Notes: a model not told the origin generated them from the letters alone. A stretch of 35,538 nt of DNA from Candidatus Woesearchaeota archaeon (GCA_016185605.1 JACPNG010000001.1:1-35538), one strand, 5' to 3'; numbered from the stretch's first letter, positions 8,418 to 17,538 are shown. Program-made: numbers and translations.

Positions 8418-9164
8418 ATGAGATTAGTCCTTGCTGAGCCAAAATTCCTTAAAGATAGCATCAACATAATTTCTGAGCTTGTAAACGAGGTTACATTAAA
8501 AATAGACAAGAATAAAATTGAATTAATTGCATTAGATCCAGCTAATGTCGCCATGGTTGTATTTAGGCTATTAAGCTCTGCTTTTGTTGAATATGAAGTA
8601 GATAAGCCACAAGAAATCTCAATTAACCTAGATTCTTTCAAGCAGGTATTGAGAAGGGCAAAGTCAAGAGATGTAATAATTCTAGAATTAATAAAAAAGA
8701 ATCAGCTTACTATAAAGTTTAAGGGAGAAAGCGCCAAGACATTTAATTTAGCATTGATTGATATTGAGGAAAAAGAGCAGAAGATTCCTGATCTGAAGTT
8801 TCCTTTAAGGGTTGAGATTCCATCTACAATATTTGATGAATGCGTAGAGGATATGAGCATTATCTCAGAATCTGTCGCTTTAATAGCAGAGAAGGATAAA
8901 TTTACAATACAGGCAGAATCAAAACTAAACACTGCAAAAGTCGAGATTACCCCAGATGAGGAGACAAAAATAATCGTGTCTAATAATGATCCTGTATTGG
9001 CTAGGTATAGCATAGAATATTTAAAAAAGATTGCAAAAGCCTCTAAATTAAGCGATACAGTAATGCTTGAGTTTAATAAAGAATATCCATTAAGGGCAGT
9101 CTTTAGGGTCATGGACAAACTGGATCTGCAATTTATTCTGGCGCCAAGAGTAAGCAATGACTAA
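8418..9164 (+). CDS. pcn: DNA polymerase sliding clamp (PCNA)
   Basis: The 248-residue length and whole sequence match archaeal PCNA. The N-terminal half has KIELIALDPANVAMVVFRL; the middle has ISINLDSFKQVLRRAKSRD; the C-terminal half has ARYSIEYLKKIAKASKLSD and LRAVFRVMDKLDLQFILAP. PCNA forms a trimeric ring that tethers replication and repair enzymes to DNA. It stands alone with its own TATA box between an RNA-polymerase-associated cluster and the surface-protein locus. Confidence 0.96.
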   Translation: MRLVLAEPKFLKDSINIISELVNEVTLKIDKNKIELIALDPANVAMVVFRLLSSAFVEYEVDKPQEISINLDSFKQVLRRAKSRDVIILELIKKNQLTIKFKGESAKTFNLALIDIEEKEQKIPDLKFPLRVEIPSTIFDECVEDMSIISESVALIAEKDKFTIQAESKLNTAKVEITPDEETKIIVSNNDPVLARYSIEYLKKIAKASKLSDTVMLEFNKEYPLRAVFRVMDKLDLQFILAPRVSND

Positions 9165-9173
9165 TTAATAAAG

Positions 9174-9182
9174 TTTTTATAG
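9174..9182 (+). promoter_or_regulatory. TATA box for the first giant Cys-rich protein
   Basis: tttttatag is centred about 25-26 nt upstream of the ATG at 9203, so this gene is probably also leaderless. Confidence 0.6.
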
Positions 9183-9202
9183 ATAATTTTTAATATAATC
9201 AT

Positions 9203-12200
9203 ATGCAAAAAGAGGTCAAGGCTTATTTCCAGATAATTATATTAATATTTTCAATATTTACATTTTCCAGTCTGAATTCTGATAATGCTTATGCTGTGCA
9301 GTCATGCTGCGAGAAGACATTAGACGGAGAATACTGCAGATTTGCTGACTCAAAGCAATGCGACAATGAATTTAATTCAGCATCTGTTAGATGCGAGCAG
9401 ACTAGCTATTGTAATGTTGGAACATGCGTGATTGATGGAAGATGCATAGACAGCTCAACAAAAGCTTCTTGTGTAGAGCAAAAAGGAAAATTTTTCTCTC
9501 AATCTTCCAGCTCAATAGCTGAATGCAGAAGAGGATGCTGTTTAACAAATGATCAATGTAATTATGAAACTGAATTAAGCTGCAAGCAAAAACAAGATTT
9601 ATTTACTAATGAAGAATTTGATTTTAGGGATATTGGATCAGAACAAGAATGTCTAAACTTATGCAAAGAAGAACAGCAGGGTTGCTGCGTTGATTCTGGA
9701 ACATGTACAATAACCTCTGAATCAGAATGTAATTTAGCTATTAATCCAATAACAGGAGAGGGATTTTATTCTAATAGCTTATGCAGTTCATTAACCCAAT
9801 GTAAAACATGCAAGCCAAAAAATAACAAGGGATGTTTTGATGACGATGTTTATTGGTTTGATTCTTGCGGGAATAGAGAGGGAAAAGTTGAAGATTGTAA
9901 TTATGCTTCTGGAACTATATGCAGCCCTAAAACTTTAAAATGCGAATCTTTAGATTGCGAAGACACAAAAAATTATCCCGGTAATCCTCATGATTCCAAG
10001 ATTGGAGGTCCAAGAAAGAATGGAGAATCTTGGTGTGTTTATGAATCTGGAACAGGCGATTATTTAGACAGGCCAGGATCAAGGCATTATAGAGTAATGT
10101 GTGTTAATAATGAAGAGATAGTTGAACCTTGCAGGGATTTTAGGGAAGAAATATGTGTACAATCAACCACAAAAGAATTTACAGAAGCTACATGCATAGA
10201 AAATAATTTTAATTCCAATGATAATATTAAATTAGATTCTTCAAAAACCACTGTGCCACCTGGAAATGAATTCTGGAGAGGCGATAAGATTGGAATTGGA
10301 AGTAGTTTTATAGGAAATTCTTTTGGAGGTTCAACATGCAATACAGCAAATAGGCAATGTCCTGTTGTTTATGTCAAAAAAAACAGAATAAGCTCCTGGA
10401 AATGTGAAAAGAATTGTGAATGTGAGGAACAAAGTTATATTGATCAGATGGCTAAGTTTTGCAAAGCCCAAGGAGATTGTGGAGCTGACTTCAATGTATT
10501 TGATGTTTATTCTGATTCTGGGTTTAAGGTTACTGGCGATGGAAAAGCACCTAAAATAGTTAGCGAGAATGAAAAACAAAATTGGCTGAGAAGAGGGATT
10601 TATGGCGGAGTTATTTTACTTGGAGAAGAATTTCAAAAACAGTTAGAGAAAGTTGAATTAAGTGATATAGGGGAGAAATTACAATTAGGGGGAACTTTAC
10701 TGGGGGGAGTTGGATTTTTAGCAAATAGTGCTTTTGCAGGAGTAGGATTTTATAATATTGGAGGATCTCTTGGATTCTTCCCTTCATTAGAAGCTGCAAA
10801 ATTAGCAGCTTCAGCAGCAGCACAAACAGCATTAGCAGAATCAACTGTTGGACTTGCTACATCAACAGAACTTAGTGCTGCTGGAACACAAGCAGCAGCT
10901 GCAACAACAGCACCAACTATAGGAATCGGAGCAGTTTTTACAGTTGCGGTAGTTGCAATAGTTGTTGTAGCATTTTTATTGTCTGGGGGAAAAACAAAAA
11001 TAAAATATGTCAATACAACCTGCAATTCTTGGGTAGCTCCATCAGGAGGAGATAGCTGCAAAAAATGTGATAATTTTGAATCATGCACAGAATATAAATG
11101 TAAATCATTAGGACAATCATGTGTTTTTATTCCTGAAAATGAAGGAACAGATAGAATAAGCTGTATTAATCAAAATCCAAATGATGTCAACAGCCCAATA
11201 ATAAGTATATGGCAGGAAAATATAACTAAGGGCTATAATATTGATATATTATCTTATGGATTTGAATTATCCCCAGCTATAGAACCTTATCAAAGAATTA
11301 CATTAGGGGTTTTAACAAATGAACCATCACAATGCAAATATTCAAAAGAACATAGCATAGACTTTGAGAATATGGAAGAATTCTTTGGAGATTCTTTCTA
11401 TGATATAAAACACAGTATTACATCAAATTCAATTCCCGGATCATTAAATCAATTCTATGTAAAATGCAAAGATGCTAATGGAAACAAAAATAATAGGGAT
11501 TATCTAATCCAATATTCTGTCAAGCCCGGTCCTGATTTAACCCCAGTTATAATAGAAAGTTCAAATCCAGAGAACCTAGCTACAATCCCATTTGATCTAG
11601 ATACATTGCCTTTTACTTTGTATCTTAATGAGCCCAGTGAATGCAGATATTCATTAAGCGATGTTGAATATGATGCTATGCAGAAGACCTTTGTATGTGA
11701 TGAGTTAGAAGATGTTATAGATAATAATAAATTTAGTTGCTTGGCTGCTCTAAATCTTACTGTTGGAGATAATGAATTTTTCATAAGATGCAAAGATTCT
11801 TCTGGAAACCTAAATTCAGAAAGCTATTTACTAAAATTAAGGAGAAGTGATAGATTAAATATAATATCAAAAGAGCCTACTGGAGAGATTTATCTAAATG
11901 ATGTTTTACTGAATGTTGTAACATCTGGTGGTGCTGAAAATGGGAAATCAATATGCAGCTTTGACTCAGGAAATAATTCAGTATTATTCTTGAATACAAA
12001 TAATAATATCCATACCCAGCCGTTAACATTAGACTTTGGAGATTATAACTATAAGATAATATGCAGCGACAGCTCTGGAAATTTTGCATATGATAATCTA
12101 AATTTTATGGTTACAAAGGATATTAAGCCACCGCAATTCATTAATATATACAAAGAAGGCAATGAATTAACTCTTACATTTAATGAAAAAGTTAGTTGTG

Positions 12201-12355
12201 AATATGGATTTACAAAATTTAACTATGGCTCTGGACAGATTATAGATCAAGATTCAGAAACTCAGGGATTTACTTTTGAAGAGAATAGAATTTATTACTT
12301 AAATTGCAAAGACCAGTTTGATAATTTAATGAGGGAAATAAGGATTATTCCCTAG
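9203..12355 (+). CDS. Giant Cys-rich secreted protein with hydrophobic core and Ig-like repeats (paralogue A)
   Basis: This 1050-residue protein has a signal peptide with likely cleavage at AYA31/V32. A very Cys-rich N-terminal region follows (about 35-450; it begins CCEKTLDGEYC), then a Gly/Ala-rich hydrophobic stretch (about 462-596) ending in a clear membrane helix (IGAVFTVAVVAIVVVAFLL). Another short Cys-rich block precedes about four Ig-like units (about 690-1050) that each place one Cys early and one in a later CKD/CSD-xx-GN strand. Two units are joined by PGPDLTP. Asn-X-Ser/Thr sites are present. It is a paralogue of the gene at 13173, with a pilin-like gene between them. I recognise no named family; a surface adhesin or appendage role is only inferred. 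Confidence 0.85.
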   Translation: MQKEVKAYFQIIILIFSIFTFSSLNSDNAYAVQSCCEKTLDGEYCRFADSKQCDNEFNSASVRCEQTSYCNVGTCVIDGRCIDSSTKASCVEQKGKFFSQSSSSIAECRRGCCLTNDQCNYETELSCKQKQDLFTNEEFDFRDIGSEQECLNLCKEEQQGCCVDSGTCTITSESECNLAINPITGEGFYSNSLCSSLTQCKTCKPKNNKGCFDDDVYWFDSCGNREGKVEDCNYASGTICSPKTLKCESLDCEDTKNYPGNPHDSKIGGPRKNGESWCVYESGTGDYLDRPGSRHYRVMCVNNEEIVEPCRDFREEICVQSTTKEFTEATCIENNFNSNDNIKLDSSKTTVPPGNEFWRGDKIGIGSSFIGNSFGGSTCNTANRQCPVVYVKKNRISSWKCEKNCECEEQSYIDQMAKFCKAQGDCGADFNVFDVYSDSGFKVTGDGKAPKIVSENEKQNWLRRGIYGGVILLGEEFQKQLEKVELSDIGEKLQLGGTLLGGVGFLANSAFAGVGFYNIGGSLGFFPSLEAAKLAASAAAQTALAESTVGLATSTELSAAGTQAAAATTAPTIGIGAVFTVAVVAIVVVAFLLSGGKTKIKYVNTTCNSWVAPSGGDSCKKCDNFESCTEYKCKSLGQSCVFIPENEGTDRISCINQNPNDVNSPIISIWQENITKGYNIDILSYGFELSPAIEPYQRITLGVLTNEPSQCKYSKEHSIDFENMEEFFGDSFYDIKHSITSNSIPGSLNQFYVKCKDANGNKNNRDYLIQYSVKPGPDLTPVIIESSNPENLATIPFDLDTLPFTLYLNEPSECRYSLSDVEYDAMQKTFVCDELEDVIDNNKFSCLAALNLTVGDNEFFIRCKDSSGNLNSESYLLKLRRSDRLNIISKEPTGEIYLNDVLLNVVTSGGAENGKSICSFDSGNNSVLFLNTNNNIHTQPLTLDFGDYNYKIICSDSSGNFAYDNLNFMVTKDIKPPQFINIYKEGNELTLTFNEKVSCEYGFTKFNYGSGQIIDQDSETQGFTFEENRIYYLNCKDQFDNLMREIRIIP

Positions 12356-12367
12356 ATAATAAAAAGG

Positions 12368-12376
12368 TTTAAATAA
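12368..12376 (+). promoter_or_regulatory. TATA box favouring the ATG at 12397
   Basis: tttaaataa is centred about 25 nt upstream of ATG 12397 but only about 7 nt upstream of ATG 12379. Transcription would therefore begin after 12379, so 12397 is the better start. Confidence 0.6.
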
Positions 12377-12396
12377 TTATGAGGATTAAGAACAGT

Positions 12397-13167
12397 ATGG
12401 AAAAGAGAGGTCAGGTAACTACTTTTGTAATATTGGGGGTTATAATTGTTGCTTTAATCTTAATATTCTTGTATGCAAGACAGACTATTTTACTGCCTCC
12501 AACAAAAGAAAATCTGGATATTGAGATGGATTCTATTAAAAAGCATATTAATGATTGTACAATTAGTATAAGTGAAAATCCAATTAGGGTTATTGGATTA
12601 CAAGGAGGTTATCTGGAAACACCAGAAGACACCTATAGATTATATAATGATTCAAGGATAAGCTATTTGTGTTACAGCATAGAAGATTCTCCAACATGCT
12701 ATAATCGATTATTATTATTAAATCATATGGAAGAAGAGCTGCAGCAAGAGCTAGAATCTGGATTAAAAGGATGTTTAGACTTAAAAAGTTTTGAAAGATT
12801 CAGGAATTTCAATGTTATAACAACCAAAGACCCAGAAGTAGATATAAATATACAGCAGACTAAAATTTTAGTCAATATAGATTATCCTGTAACATTAAAA
12901 TCAAAGAGGGATGCACTAGAGATTAGAGAAGATAAATTTACCAGTTCATTAGATTATCCTTTAGGAGAATTATATGATGCTGCCCAGGAGATTTTAAGCG
13001 CAGAATCCCAAATAGGGGATATGGATATATTATCTTATATGATATTCAAGAAAGGCAAATATAAAATCTATAAAGAGAAGCCTTATCCAGACAAGATTTA
13101 TATCTTGAAGAGGGAAGACAATCCTTACATCTTTCAGTTTGCTGTGCAAGGACAGCCTAGTAAATAA
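12397..13167 (+). CDS. Pilin-like N-terminus secreted/membrane protein
   Basis: From ATG 12397 the product has 256 residues; an upstream in-frame ATG at 12379 is unlikely because it lies before the predicted transcription start. The N-terminus MEKRGQVTTFVILG followed by a long hydrophobic helix resembles archaeal class III (type IV pilin-like) signal sequences, with possible cleavage between G5 and Q6. The rest is a soluble mixed domain (about 35-256) with a few Cys residues (e.g. ISYLCYSIEDSPTCY) and no family I recognise. It sits between the two giant Cys-rich paralogues, 5 nt before the second, so joint expression and a shared structure are likely. Pilin function is an inference from the N-terminus only. 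Confidence 0.75.
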   Translation: MEKRGQVTTFVILGVIIVALILIFLYARQTILLPPTKENLDIEMDSIKKHINDCTISISENPIRVIGLQGGYLETPEDTYRLYNDSRISYLCYSIEDSPTCYNRLLLLNHMEEELQQELESGLKGCLDLKSFERFRNFNVITTKDPEVDINIQQTKILVNIDYPVTLKSKRDALEIREDKFTSSLDYPLGELYDAAQEILSAESQIGDMDILSYMIFKKGKYKIYKEKPYPDKIYILKREDNPYIFQFAVQGQPSK

Positions 13168-13172
13168 TTAAA

Positions 13173-16100
13173 ATGATAATGAAGAGGGGAGTATCAATTT
13201 TTTTAATAATCATAATAGTCTTCTCAATATTTAGCATCTATAATTCTGATAATGTTTATGCCCAGAGCAAAGTCTGCTGCGAAAAAACAGTTGATGGAGA
13301 ATATTGCCAGTTTAGCGATAAGACATTATGCGATTTAAGATCTAGAAGTGTAAGCGCTTCATGTGAACAAACTAGTTATTGTAAACTTGGAAGCTGCTTT
13401 GTGGAAGATGAGGGGAGATGCTTCAAGAATGTTCCTCAATCTAGCTGTACAGCTAGAAAAGGAATTTATTTTGATGAGCCTAACTGCAATATTCCACAAG
13501 CCCAGCAGGGATGCTGCTTATTGGGGAATGACGCTTTCTTCACAACATTAGGGAGATGCAATATTATTACATCTCAATATCCAGATGTGAAGATGAGTTT
13601 TGATGAGTCTATTACAGATGAGTCTCAATGCCTTGAAAAATCAAGAAGCCAGGAGAAAGGGGCTTGCGTAAAAGAGGATGGAACTTGTTTATTTACATCA
13701 AGAGAATCATGCAATACAGCTGGATTAGAAGCAGAAGATTCTAGATTAGAAAAAATAAATCAAACTAGCGTGGGATTTCACAAGGATTTTTTATGCAGCA
13801 ATCCTTTGTTAGGAACAGAATGCGCAAGACAGCAAACAACAAGATGCTCTGATGGAAAAGTATACTGGACAGATAGCTGCGGAAATATTGAAAATGTCTA
13901 TGATTCCAACAAAGAAAGAAGCTATAATAATGGCTTTATTTTATCCCAGCCTTCTTGCGATGCAAATCCAAATGATCCAAATTGCGGAAACTGCGATTAT
14001 GGACTTGGCTCATTATGCGGAAAAGCCCCTAGGGAGGTTAAGCCAGCTTTTGGAGATTTAATATGCAAAAGCGTAGACTGTAAAACAACAACGAAAGAAA
14101 ATCCAGTCAGCCCAAATGCAGGAACCCCAAAAAAGAACGGAGAATCTTGGTGTGTTTATGATGCTGCCACTGGATTTGGAAGGGATGTTGTTGGCTCTAG
14201 ACAATTTAGAAGATTATGCGTTGGCGGAGAGGAAATTACAGAACCCTGCAGAGATTTTAGAGAAGAAATTTGTGTCCAGGGAATTTTAGGACAAGACCCA
14301 TTTGGAACAGAAGCTAGTTTTGGATTAAGTGCTAGGGAAGGAAATTTTGTCGAAGCAAGATGCAGAGTAAATAGAAATAATGGCTGCATAGCTATAGAAA
14401 ACAAAAATGATTGCGAGAATATTGCTTTTGGGGATTGCTTTTGGTTGGCTACTGGAATAAAGACAGATGGAAATACTGGAATTTGTCTATCTACTGTTCC
14501 TAAAGGATTGAAATTCTGGAGTGATATAACTCCAGCAGAAGGTCAGATATTAGGACAGGATGTTGCAGCTAATGTAGCTGCCCAAAGACAAAGAACTCCT
14601 AATGCAGAAGCTACTAGTGTCTGCTCCCAGGGAAATAGAGGATGTGAAATAACTTATAAGACTGGGGGGGTAGCGAGAATAACTGGATTAAGTTTTGGAT
14701 TTTCTGACAAGGATGAATGTGTGAATAATTGTCATTGCGAGGATAAATCATGGGTTATTGCTGCGCATAATACTTGTGTAGCGTTGGGGGACTGCGGGGC
14801 ATATTATAATATTGCAGGGGTATTTACCAATGATGGATTTAGTTCTATTGGAGGATCAATAAATAAAATTAATGCAAATGATGTTGGAAAATGGAATCAG
14901 GGAACTTTATCTACAACAGAATATAAAAAACCAGGACATTTAAATGAAATAACAGATAATAAAGGATTAATAATATCATTAGCTGCTGTAGGACTTACTG
15001 GATTAGTGGGAATTTCAGAGGGAGCTGGATTTTTTAAGGGATTAACATCTGGTACATTAGGTGCTTTGGGTGCGGGAGCAGTTGCTACAGGTGGAGCTCT
15101 TACTAGTTTTTTGGGTTTAACTGGGAAGGATATTTTGGGTGGTAAAGGAGCAACAGTATCAGAAACATTTGGTCAAGGGTTAAAGACTTATGGCTCAAAA
15201 TTAGCTTCTGAAGCAACACTTACTCCTGGAACTGTAATAAATGCTGGGAAAGAATCTATGAAAATAAGTTATACTAAAATTATAGATACTCGGGGAAGTT
15301 ATAATATCCCAGAAGGTGCAAATAGCATTTATCTTAATGGAGATCTATTAACCCTTGCACCAAATACTAAATTAACATTAGCGGAAGGAAGTAGACTTCA
15401 ATATAGTTTTACTGAGAATATCGCTGCTGAAAAATCTTTTACTATAGCAAAGGATACTGTTATTCATAAAGTTGAGGGAACTACAGCTACAGTAAATCAA
15501 GCATCATTAACTGGACAAATCTGGGGCATAATTAATGTAGCAGCTATAACTTGGTCAGTATTACAGCTAGCTGATGTATTATTTGCAAAAACCAAAACAA
15601 AAAATGTACAAGTAACATGTGATGCTTGGAGGGCTCCTGAAGGCGGCTCTGACTGCAGACAATGCGGAAAAGATGGAAAGGGATGTTCTGAATACAGATG
15701 CAAATCATTAGGACAGAATTGTGTCTTGATAAATGAAGGAACTGGAAAAGAAGAATGTATTAATCTCCATCCAAATGATGTTAATAGCCCAATAATAACC
15801 CCAGCAAAAGAATTAATAACAAAGGGATTGACAATAAAGGAATTAAATGAAAAGGGAATAAAAGGATTTCAGATTAATGAAAGGATAGAGGCATTCAAGC
15901 CAATAAATCTAGGTATAAAAACTAATGAGCCGGCACAATGCAAATATGATTCTAATAACAGCGTTAAATTCAATGATATGAATAATTTCTTCGGAGATAC
16001 TTTATATGAATCAAATCATACATTAATGTTAAGATTGCCTGGAGAGTTAGCTGAGCCAGAAGCAATAAAATTAACTAATGGGGGAACCCATAATTTATAT

Positions 16101-17039
16101 GTAAGATGCAAAGATAGATCTGGAAATGCAAATGAAAAAGATTATATGATAAGATTTAGGATACAGCCTGGACCAGATTTAACACCCCCAATAATAGAAA
16201 GGACAAGCATACAAAATGGAGCATTTGTTCCTCAAGGTATTAATGAAACTGATTTAAGCATTTATGTGAATGAGCCCAGTTCATGTAAATGGAGCAATAA
16301 AGATACTGATTATGAGGTTATGGAAAATACATTCCAATGCGCTACAACAGGAATAGAGCAGGATTTAGGGGTATTTGGATTATATAGATGCAATACAGAA
16401 TTAAAAGGAATTAATTTTGGAGAGAATAAATTTTATTTCAGATGCAAGGATCAGCCAACAAAGCAGGAAAATCAAAGGAATGTAAATGAGGAAAGCTTAT
16501 TGTTTACATTGTCTGGAACTAATGAGTTAAATATAGTAGAAGCTGGACCTTCTGGAACATTATATGATATTCCTATATTAAGGGTTGTGACTTCTGGAGG
16601 GGCTGAAAATGGAAAATCAATATGTGCATTCTCAGAAGAGGATGCTGGATTTGAGGCAATGACCCAATTCTTCAACTCAGATTCTACAATAAACACTCAG
16701 GAATTAATATTGGACAAGGGAAATTATAATTTCTTTGTCAAATGCAGGGATAAAGCTGGAAATGAAGATTTTACTCAAATAAAGTTCAGATTAGATATAG
16801 ATGTTTCTGGACCAAGAGTAGCTTTATTATACAAAGATTCATCTGCTTCATTATTGCATCTAGAAACAACTGAAAATTCCATATGTGAATATTCAAATAA
16901 TGGGGCATTTAAATTTGGGGAGGGGACATTGATGACTGGACAGGAAAAAGCCCATGAAGCCAGCTTAGTAAATGAAAGATACCATATTATATGCAGGGAC
17001 AGTAAAAATAATGAAGTCAAGTTTGTTGTAATTCCTTAA
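13173..17039 (+). CDS. Giant Cys-rich secreted protein with hydrophobic core and Ig-like repeats (paralogue B)
   Basis: At 1288 residues this is the longest product here. It has a signal peptide with likely cleavage after VYA31, a Cys-rich region (about 35-560; it begins CCEKTVDGEYC), a Gly-rich hydrophobic zone (about 590-660) and an extra domain of about 130 residues absent from paralogue A. A membrane-type segment (IWGIINVAAITWSVLQLADVL, about 788-808) and four Ig-like units with CKD/CRD-xx-GN strands (about 900-1288) complete it. Blocks shared with paralogue A include SDNxYA, KNGESWCVY, EPCRDFREEICVQ, CKSLGQ, NPND/HPNDVNSPII and TSGGAENGKSIC. Starts at 13173 or 13179 are equally possible. 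Its last 17 bases are repeated beyond the antitoxin/toxin islet. No named family recognised. Confidence 0.85.
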   Translation: MIMKRGVSIFLIIIIVFSIFSIYNSDNVYAQSKVCCEKTVDGEYCQFSDKTLCDLRSRSVSASCEQTSYCKLGSCFVEDEGRCFKNVPQSSCTARKGIYFDEPNCNIPQAQQGCCLLGNDAFFTTLGRCNIITSQYPDVKMSFDESITDESQCLEKSRSQEKGACVKEDGTCLFTSRESCNTAGLEAEDSRLEKINQTSVGFHKDFLCSNPLLGTECARQQTTRCSDGKVYWTDSCGNIENVYDSNKERSYNNGFILSQPSCDANPNDPNCGNCDYGLGSLCGKAPREVKPAFGDLICKSVDCKTTTKENPVSPNAGTPKKNGESWCVYDAATGFGRDVVGSRQFRRLCVGGEEITEPCRDFREEICVQGILGQDPFGTEASFGLSAREGNFVEARCRVNRNNGCIAIENKNDCENIAFGDCFWLATGIKTDGNTGICLSTVPKGLKFWSDITPAEGQILGQDVAANVAAQRQRTPNAEATSVCSQGNRGCEITYKTGGVARITGLSFGFSDKDECVNNCHCEDKSWVIAAHNTCVALGDCGAYYNIAGVFTNDGFSSIGGSINKINANDVGKWNQGTLSTTEYKKPGHLNEITDNKGLIISLAAVGLTGLVGISEGAGFFKGLTSGTLGALGAGAVATGGALTSFLGLTGKDILGGKGATVSETFGQGLKTYGSKLASEATLTPGTVINAGKESMKISYTKIIDTRGSYNIPEGANSIYLNGDLLTLAPNTKLTLAEGSRLQYSFTENIAAEKSFTIAKDTVIHKVEGTTATVNQASLTGQIWGIINVAAITWSVLQLADVLFAKTKTKNVQVTCDAWRAPEGGSDCRQCGKDGKGCSEYRCKSLGQNCVLINEGTGKEECINLHPNDVNSPIITPAKELITKGLTIKELNEKGIKGFQINERIEAFKPINLGIKTNEPAQCKYDSNNSVKFNDMNNFFGDTLYESNHTLMLRLPGELAEPEAIKLTNGGTHNLYVRCKDRSGNANEKDYMIRFRIQPGPDLTPPIIERTSIQNGAFVPQGINETDLSIYVNEPSSCKWSNKDTDYEVMENTFQCATTGIEQDLGVFGLYRCNTELKGINFGENKFYFRCKDQPTKQENQRNVNEESLLFTLSGTNELNIVEAGPSGTLYDIPILRVVTSGGAENGKSICAFSEEDAGFEAMTQFFNSDSTINTQELILDKGNYNFFVKCRDKAGNEDFTQIKFRLDIDVSGPRVALLYKDSSASLLHLETTENSICEYSNNGAFKFGEGTLMTGQEKAHEASLVNERYHIICRDSKNNEVKFVVIP
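17023..17039 (+). repeat. 17-bp direct repeat, left copy
   Basis: ttgttgtaattccttaa includes the stop codon and last codons of the giant Cys-rich gene. An exact copy lies at 17539-17555, so the pair brackets the 0.5-kb antitoxin/toxin islet. Confidence 0.85.
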
Positions 17040-17053
17040 TCTCAAAAAGAAAG

Positions 17054-17062
17054 TTTTAAAAA
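17054..17062 (+). promoter_or_regulatory. TATA-like element for the small antitoxin gene
   Basis: ttttaaaaa is centred about 29 nt upstream of ATG 17087 and only 14 nt upstream of ATG 17072. This favours the later start. Confidence 0.45.
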
Positions 17063-17086
17063 GATAAAACCATGATAAATATTAAA

Positions 17087-17236
17087 ATGAAAGAACAAAT
17101 GATGTTGATTTCCAAGAAAGAGTATGAAGGGATGAAAGAAACCATAGAGATATTGCAAAATCCAGATATGATGAGCCAGATTTTAGAGAGTGAAAAGAAT
17201 ATTAAAGAAGGCAAAATAAAGGAACTAAAATATTAG
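17087..17236 (+). CDS. Short antitoxin-like protein (Phd/YefM or RelB C-terminal type)
   Basis: This 49-residue frame (54 if started at 17072) contains ISKKEYEGMKETIEILQNPD, then MMSQILESEKNIKEGKIKEL. That pattern of a Tyr-containing helix, 'LxNPDMM' and 'I-K-E-G-K' is common in antitoxins paired with RelE/ParE-fold toxins. It lacks an N-terminal DNA-binding domain, as do other very short archaeal antitoxins. The gene faces a broken RelE-like gene on the other strand; the two stop codons overlap. The assignment rests on short motifs and the neighbour. Confidence 0.65.
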   Translation: MKEQMMLISKKEYEGMKETIEILQNPDMMSQILESEKNIKEGKIKELKY

Positions 17237-17490
17237 TATATATTATGCGTTCCTATCGCTTCTACAACAATTATTCTGTTAACATCATCTATTATATATA
17301 TCATTCATATGTTATAACCCAGCCAACAACTCCATTTTCCAGATAATCTTCCATGTAAAGGATGAGCGCCAATTTCTCTTCTTGGGTCATTTTTTAGTTT
17401 TTCAAGCTTATCTTTAATATCTTTTCTTAATTTGATATATTTATGCAATCTTCTTTCAGTCTTTGCATTTGCTGTAAAGAGATTATACAT
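17233..17490 (-). pseudogene. RelE/ParE-superfamily toxin interrupted by in-frame TGA
   Basis: Reading the minus strand from ATG 17490 gives 61 residues ending HPLHGRLSGKWSCWLGYNI, then TGA (17307-17305). The same frame then continues for 23 residues (MIYIIDDVNRIIVVEAIG, then THNIY) to TAA at 17235-17233. Together they make a full-length RelE-like toxin of 85 codons; the TGA falls where homologues usually have the Arg of '[YF]-x-[IV]-R-x-[IV]-Y', a residue implicated in RNA cleavage. TGA ends other genes in this window, so recoding is unlikely and the toxin is probably dead. A TATA-like element lies 25 nt upstream of the ATG. Confidence 0.78.
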
Positions 17491-17510
17491 ATACAATATA
17501 ATAGTTAATT

Positions 17511-17520
17511 CTTAATAAAC
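17511..17520 (-). promoter_or_regulatory. TATA-like element for the toxin pseudogene
   Basis: On the minus strand this reads gtttattaag, centred about 25 nt upstream of ATG 17490. The toxin frame therefore has its own promoter-like signal, independent of the antitoxin. Confidence 0.45.
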
Positions 17521-17538
17521 TTTTATTTGTAATTTAAG

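Noticed and set aside
10611-11088. Long minus-strand open frames opposite the Ala-rich core of the giant protein
   Set aside because: They mirror the Ala/Gly-rich plus-strand coding region, have no promoter or ribosome-binding site, and give low-complexity products.
12379-12396. Longer N-terminus (six extra residues) for the pilin-like protein
   Set aside because: The TATA box is too close to 12379 (about 7 nt), so this ATG would lie upstream of the transcription start.
17305-17307. TGA recoded as an amino acid in the toxin gene
   Set aside because: TGA ends other clearly complete genes here (4136-4138, 6074-6076), so general recoding is unlikely, and no selenocysteine-type stem-loop was evident.
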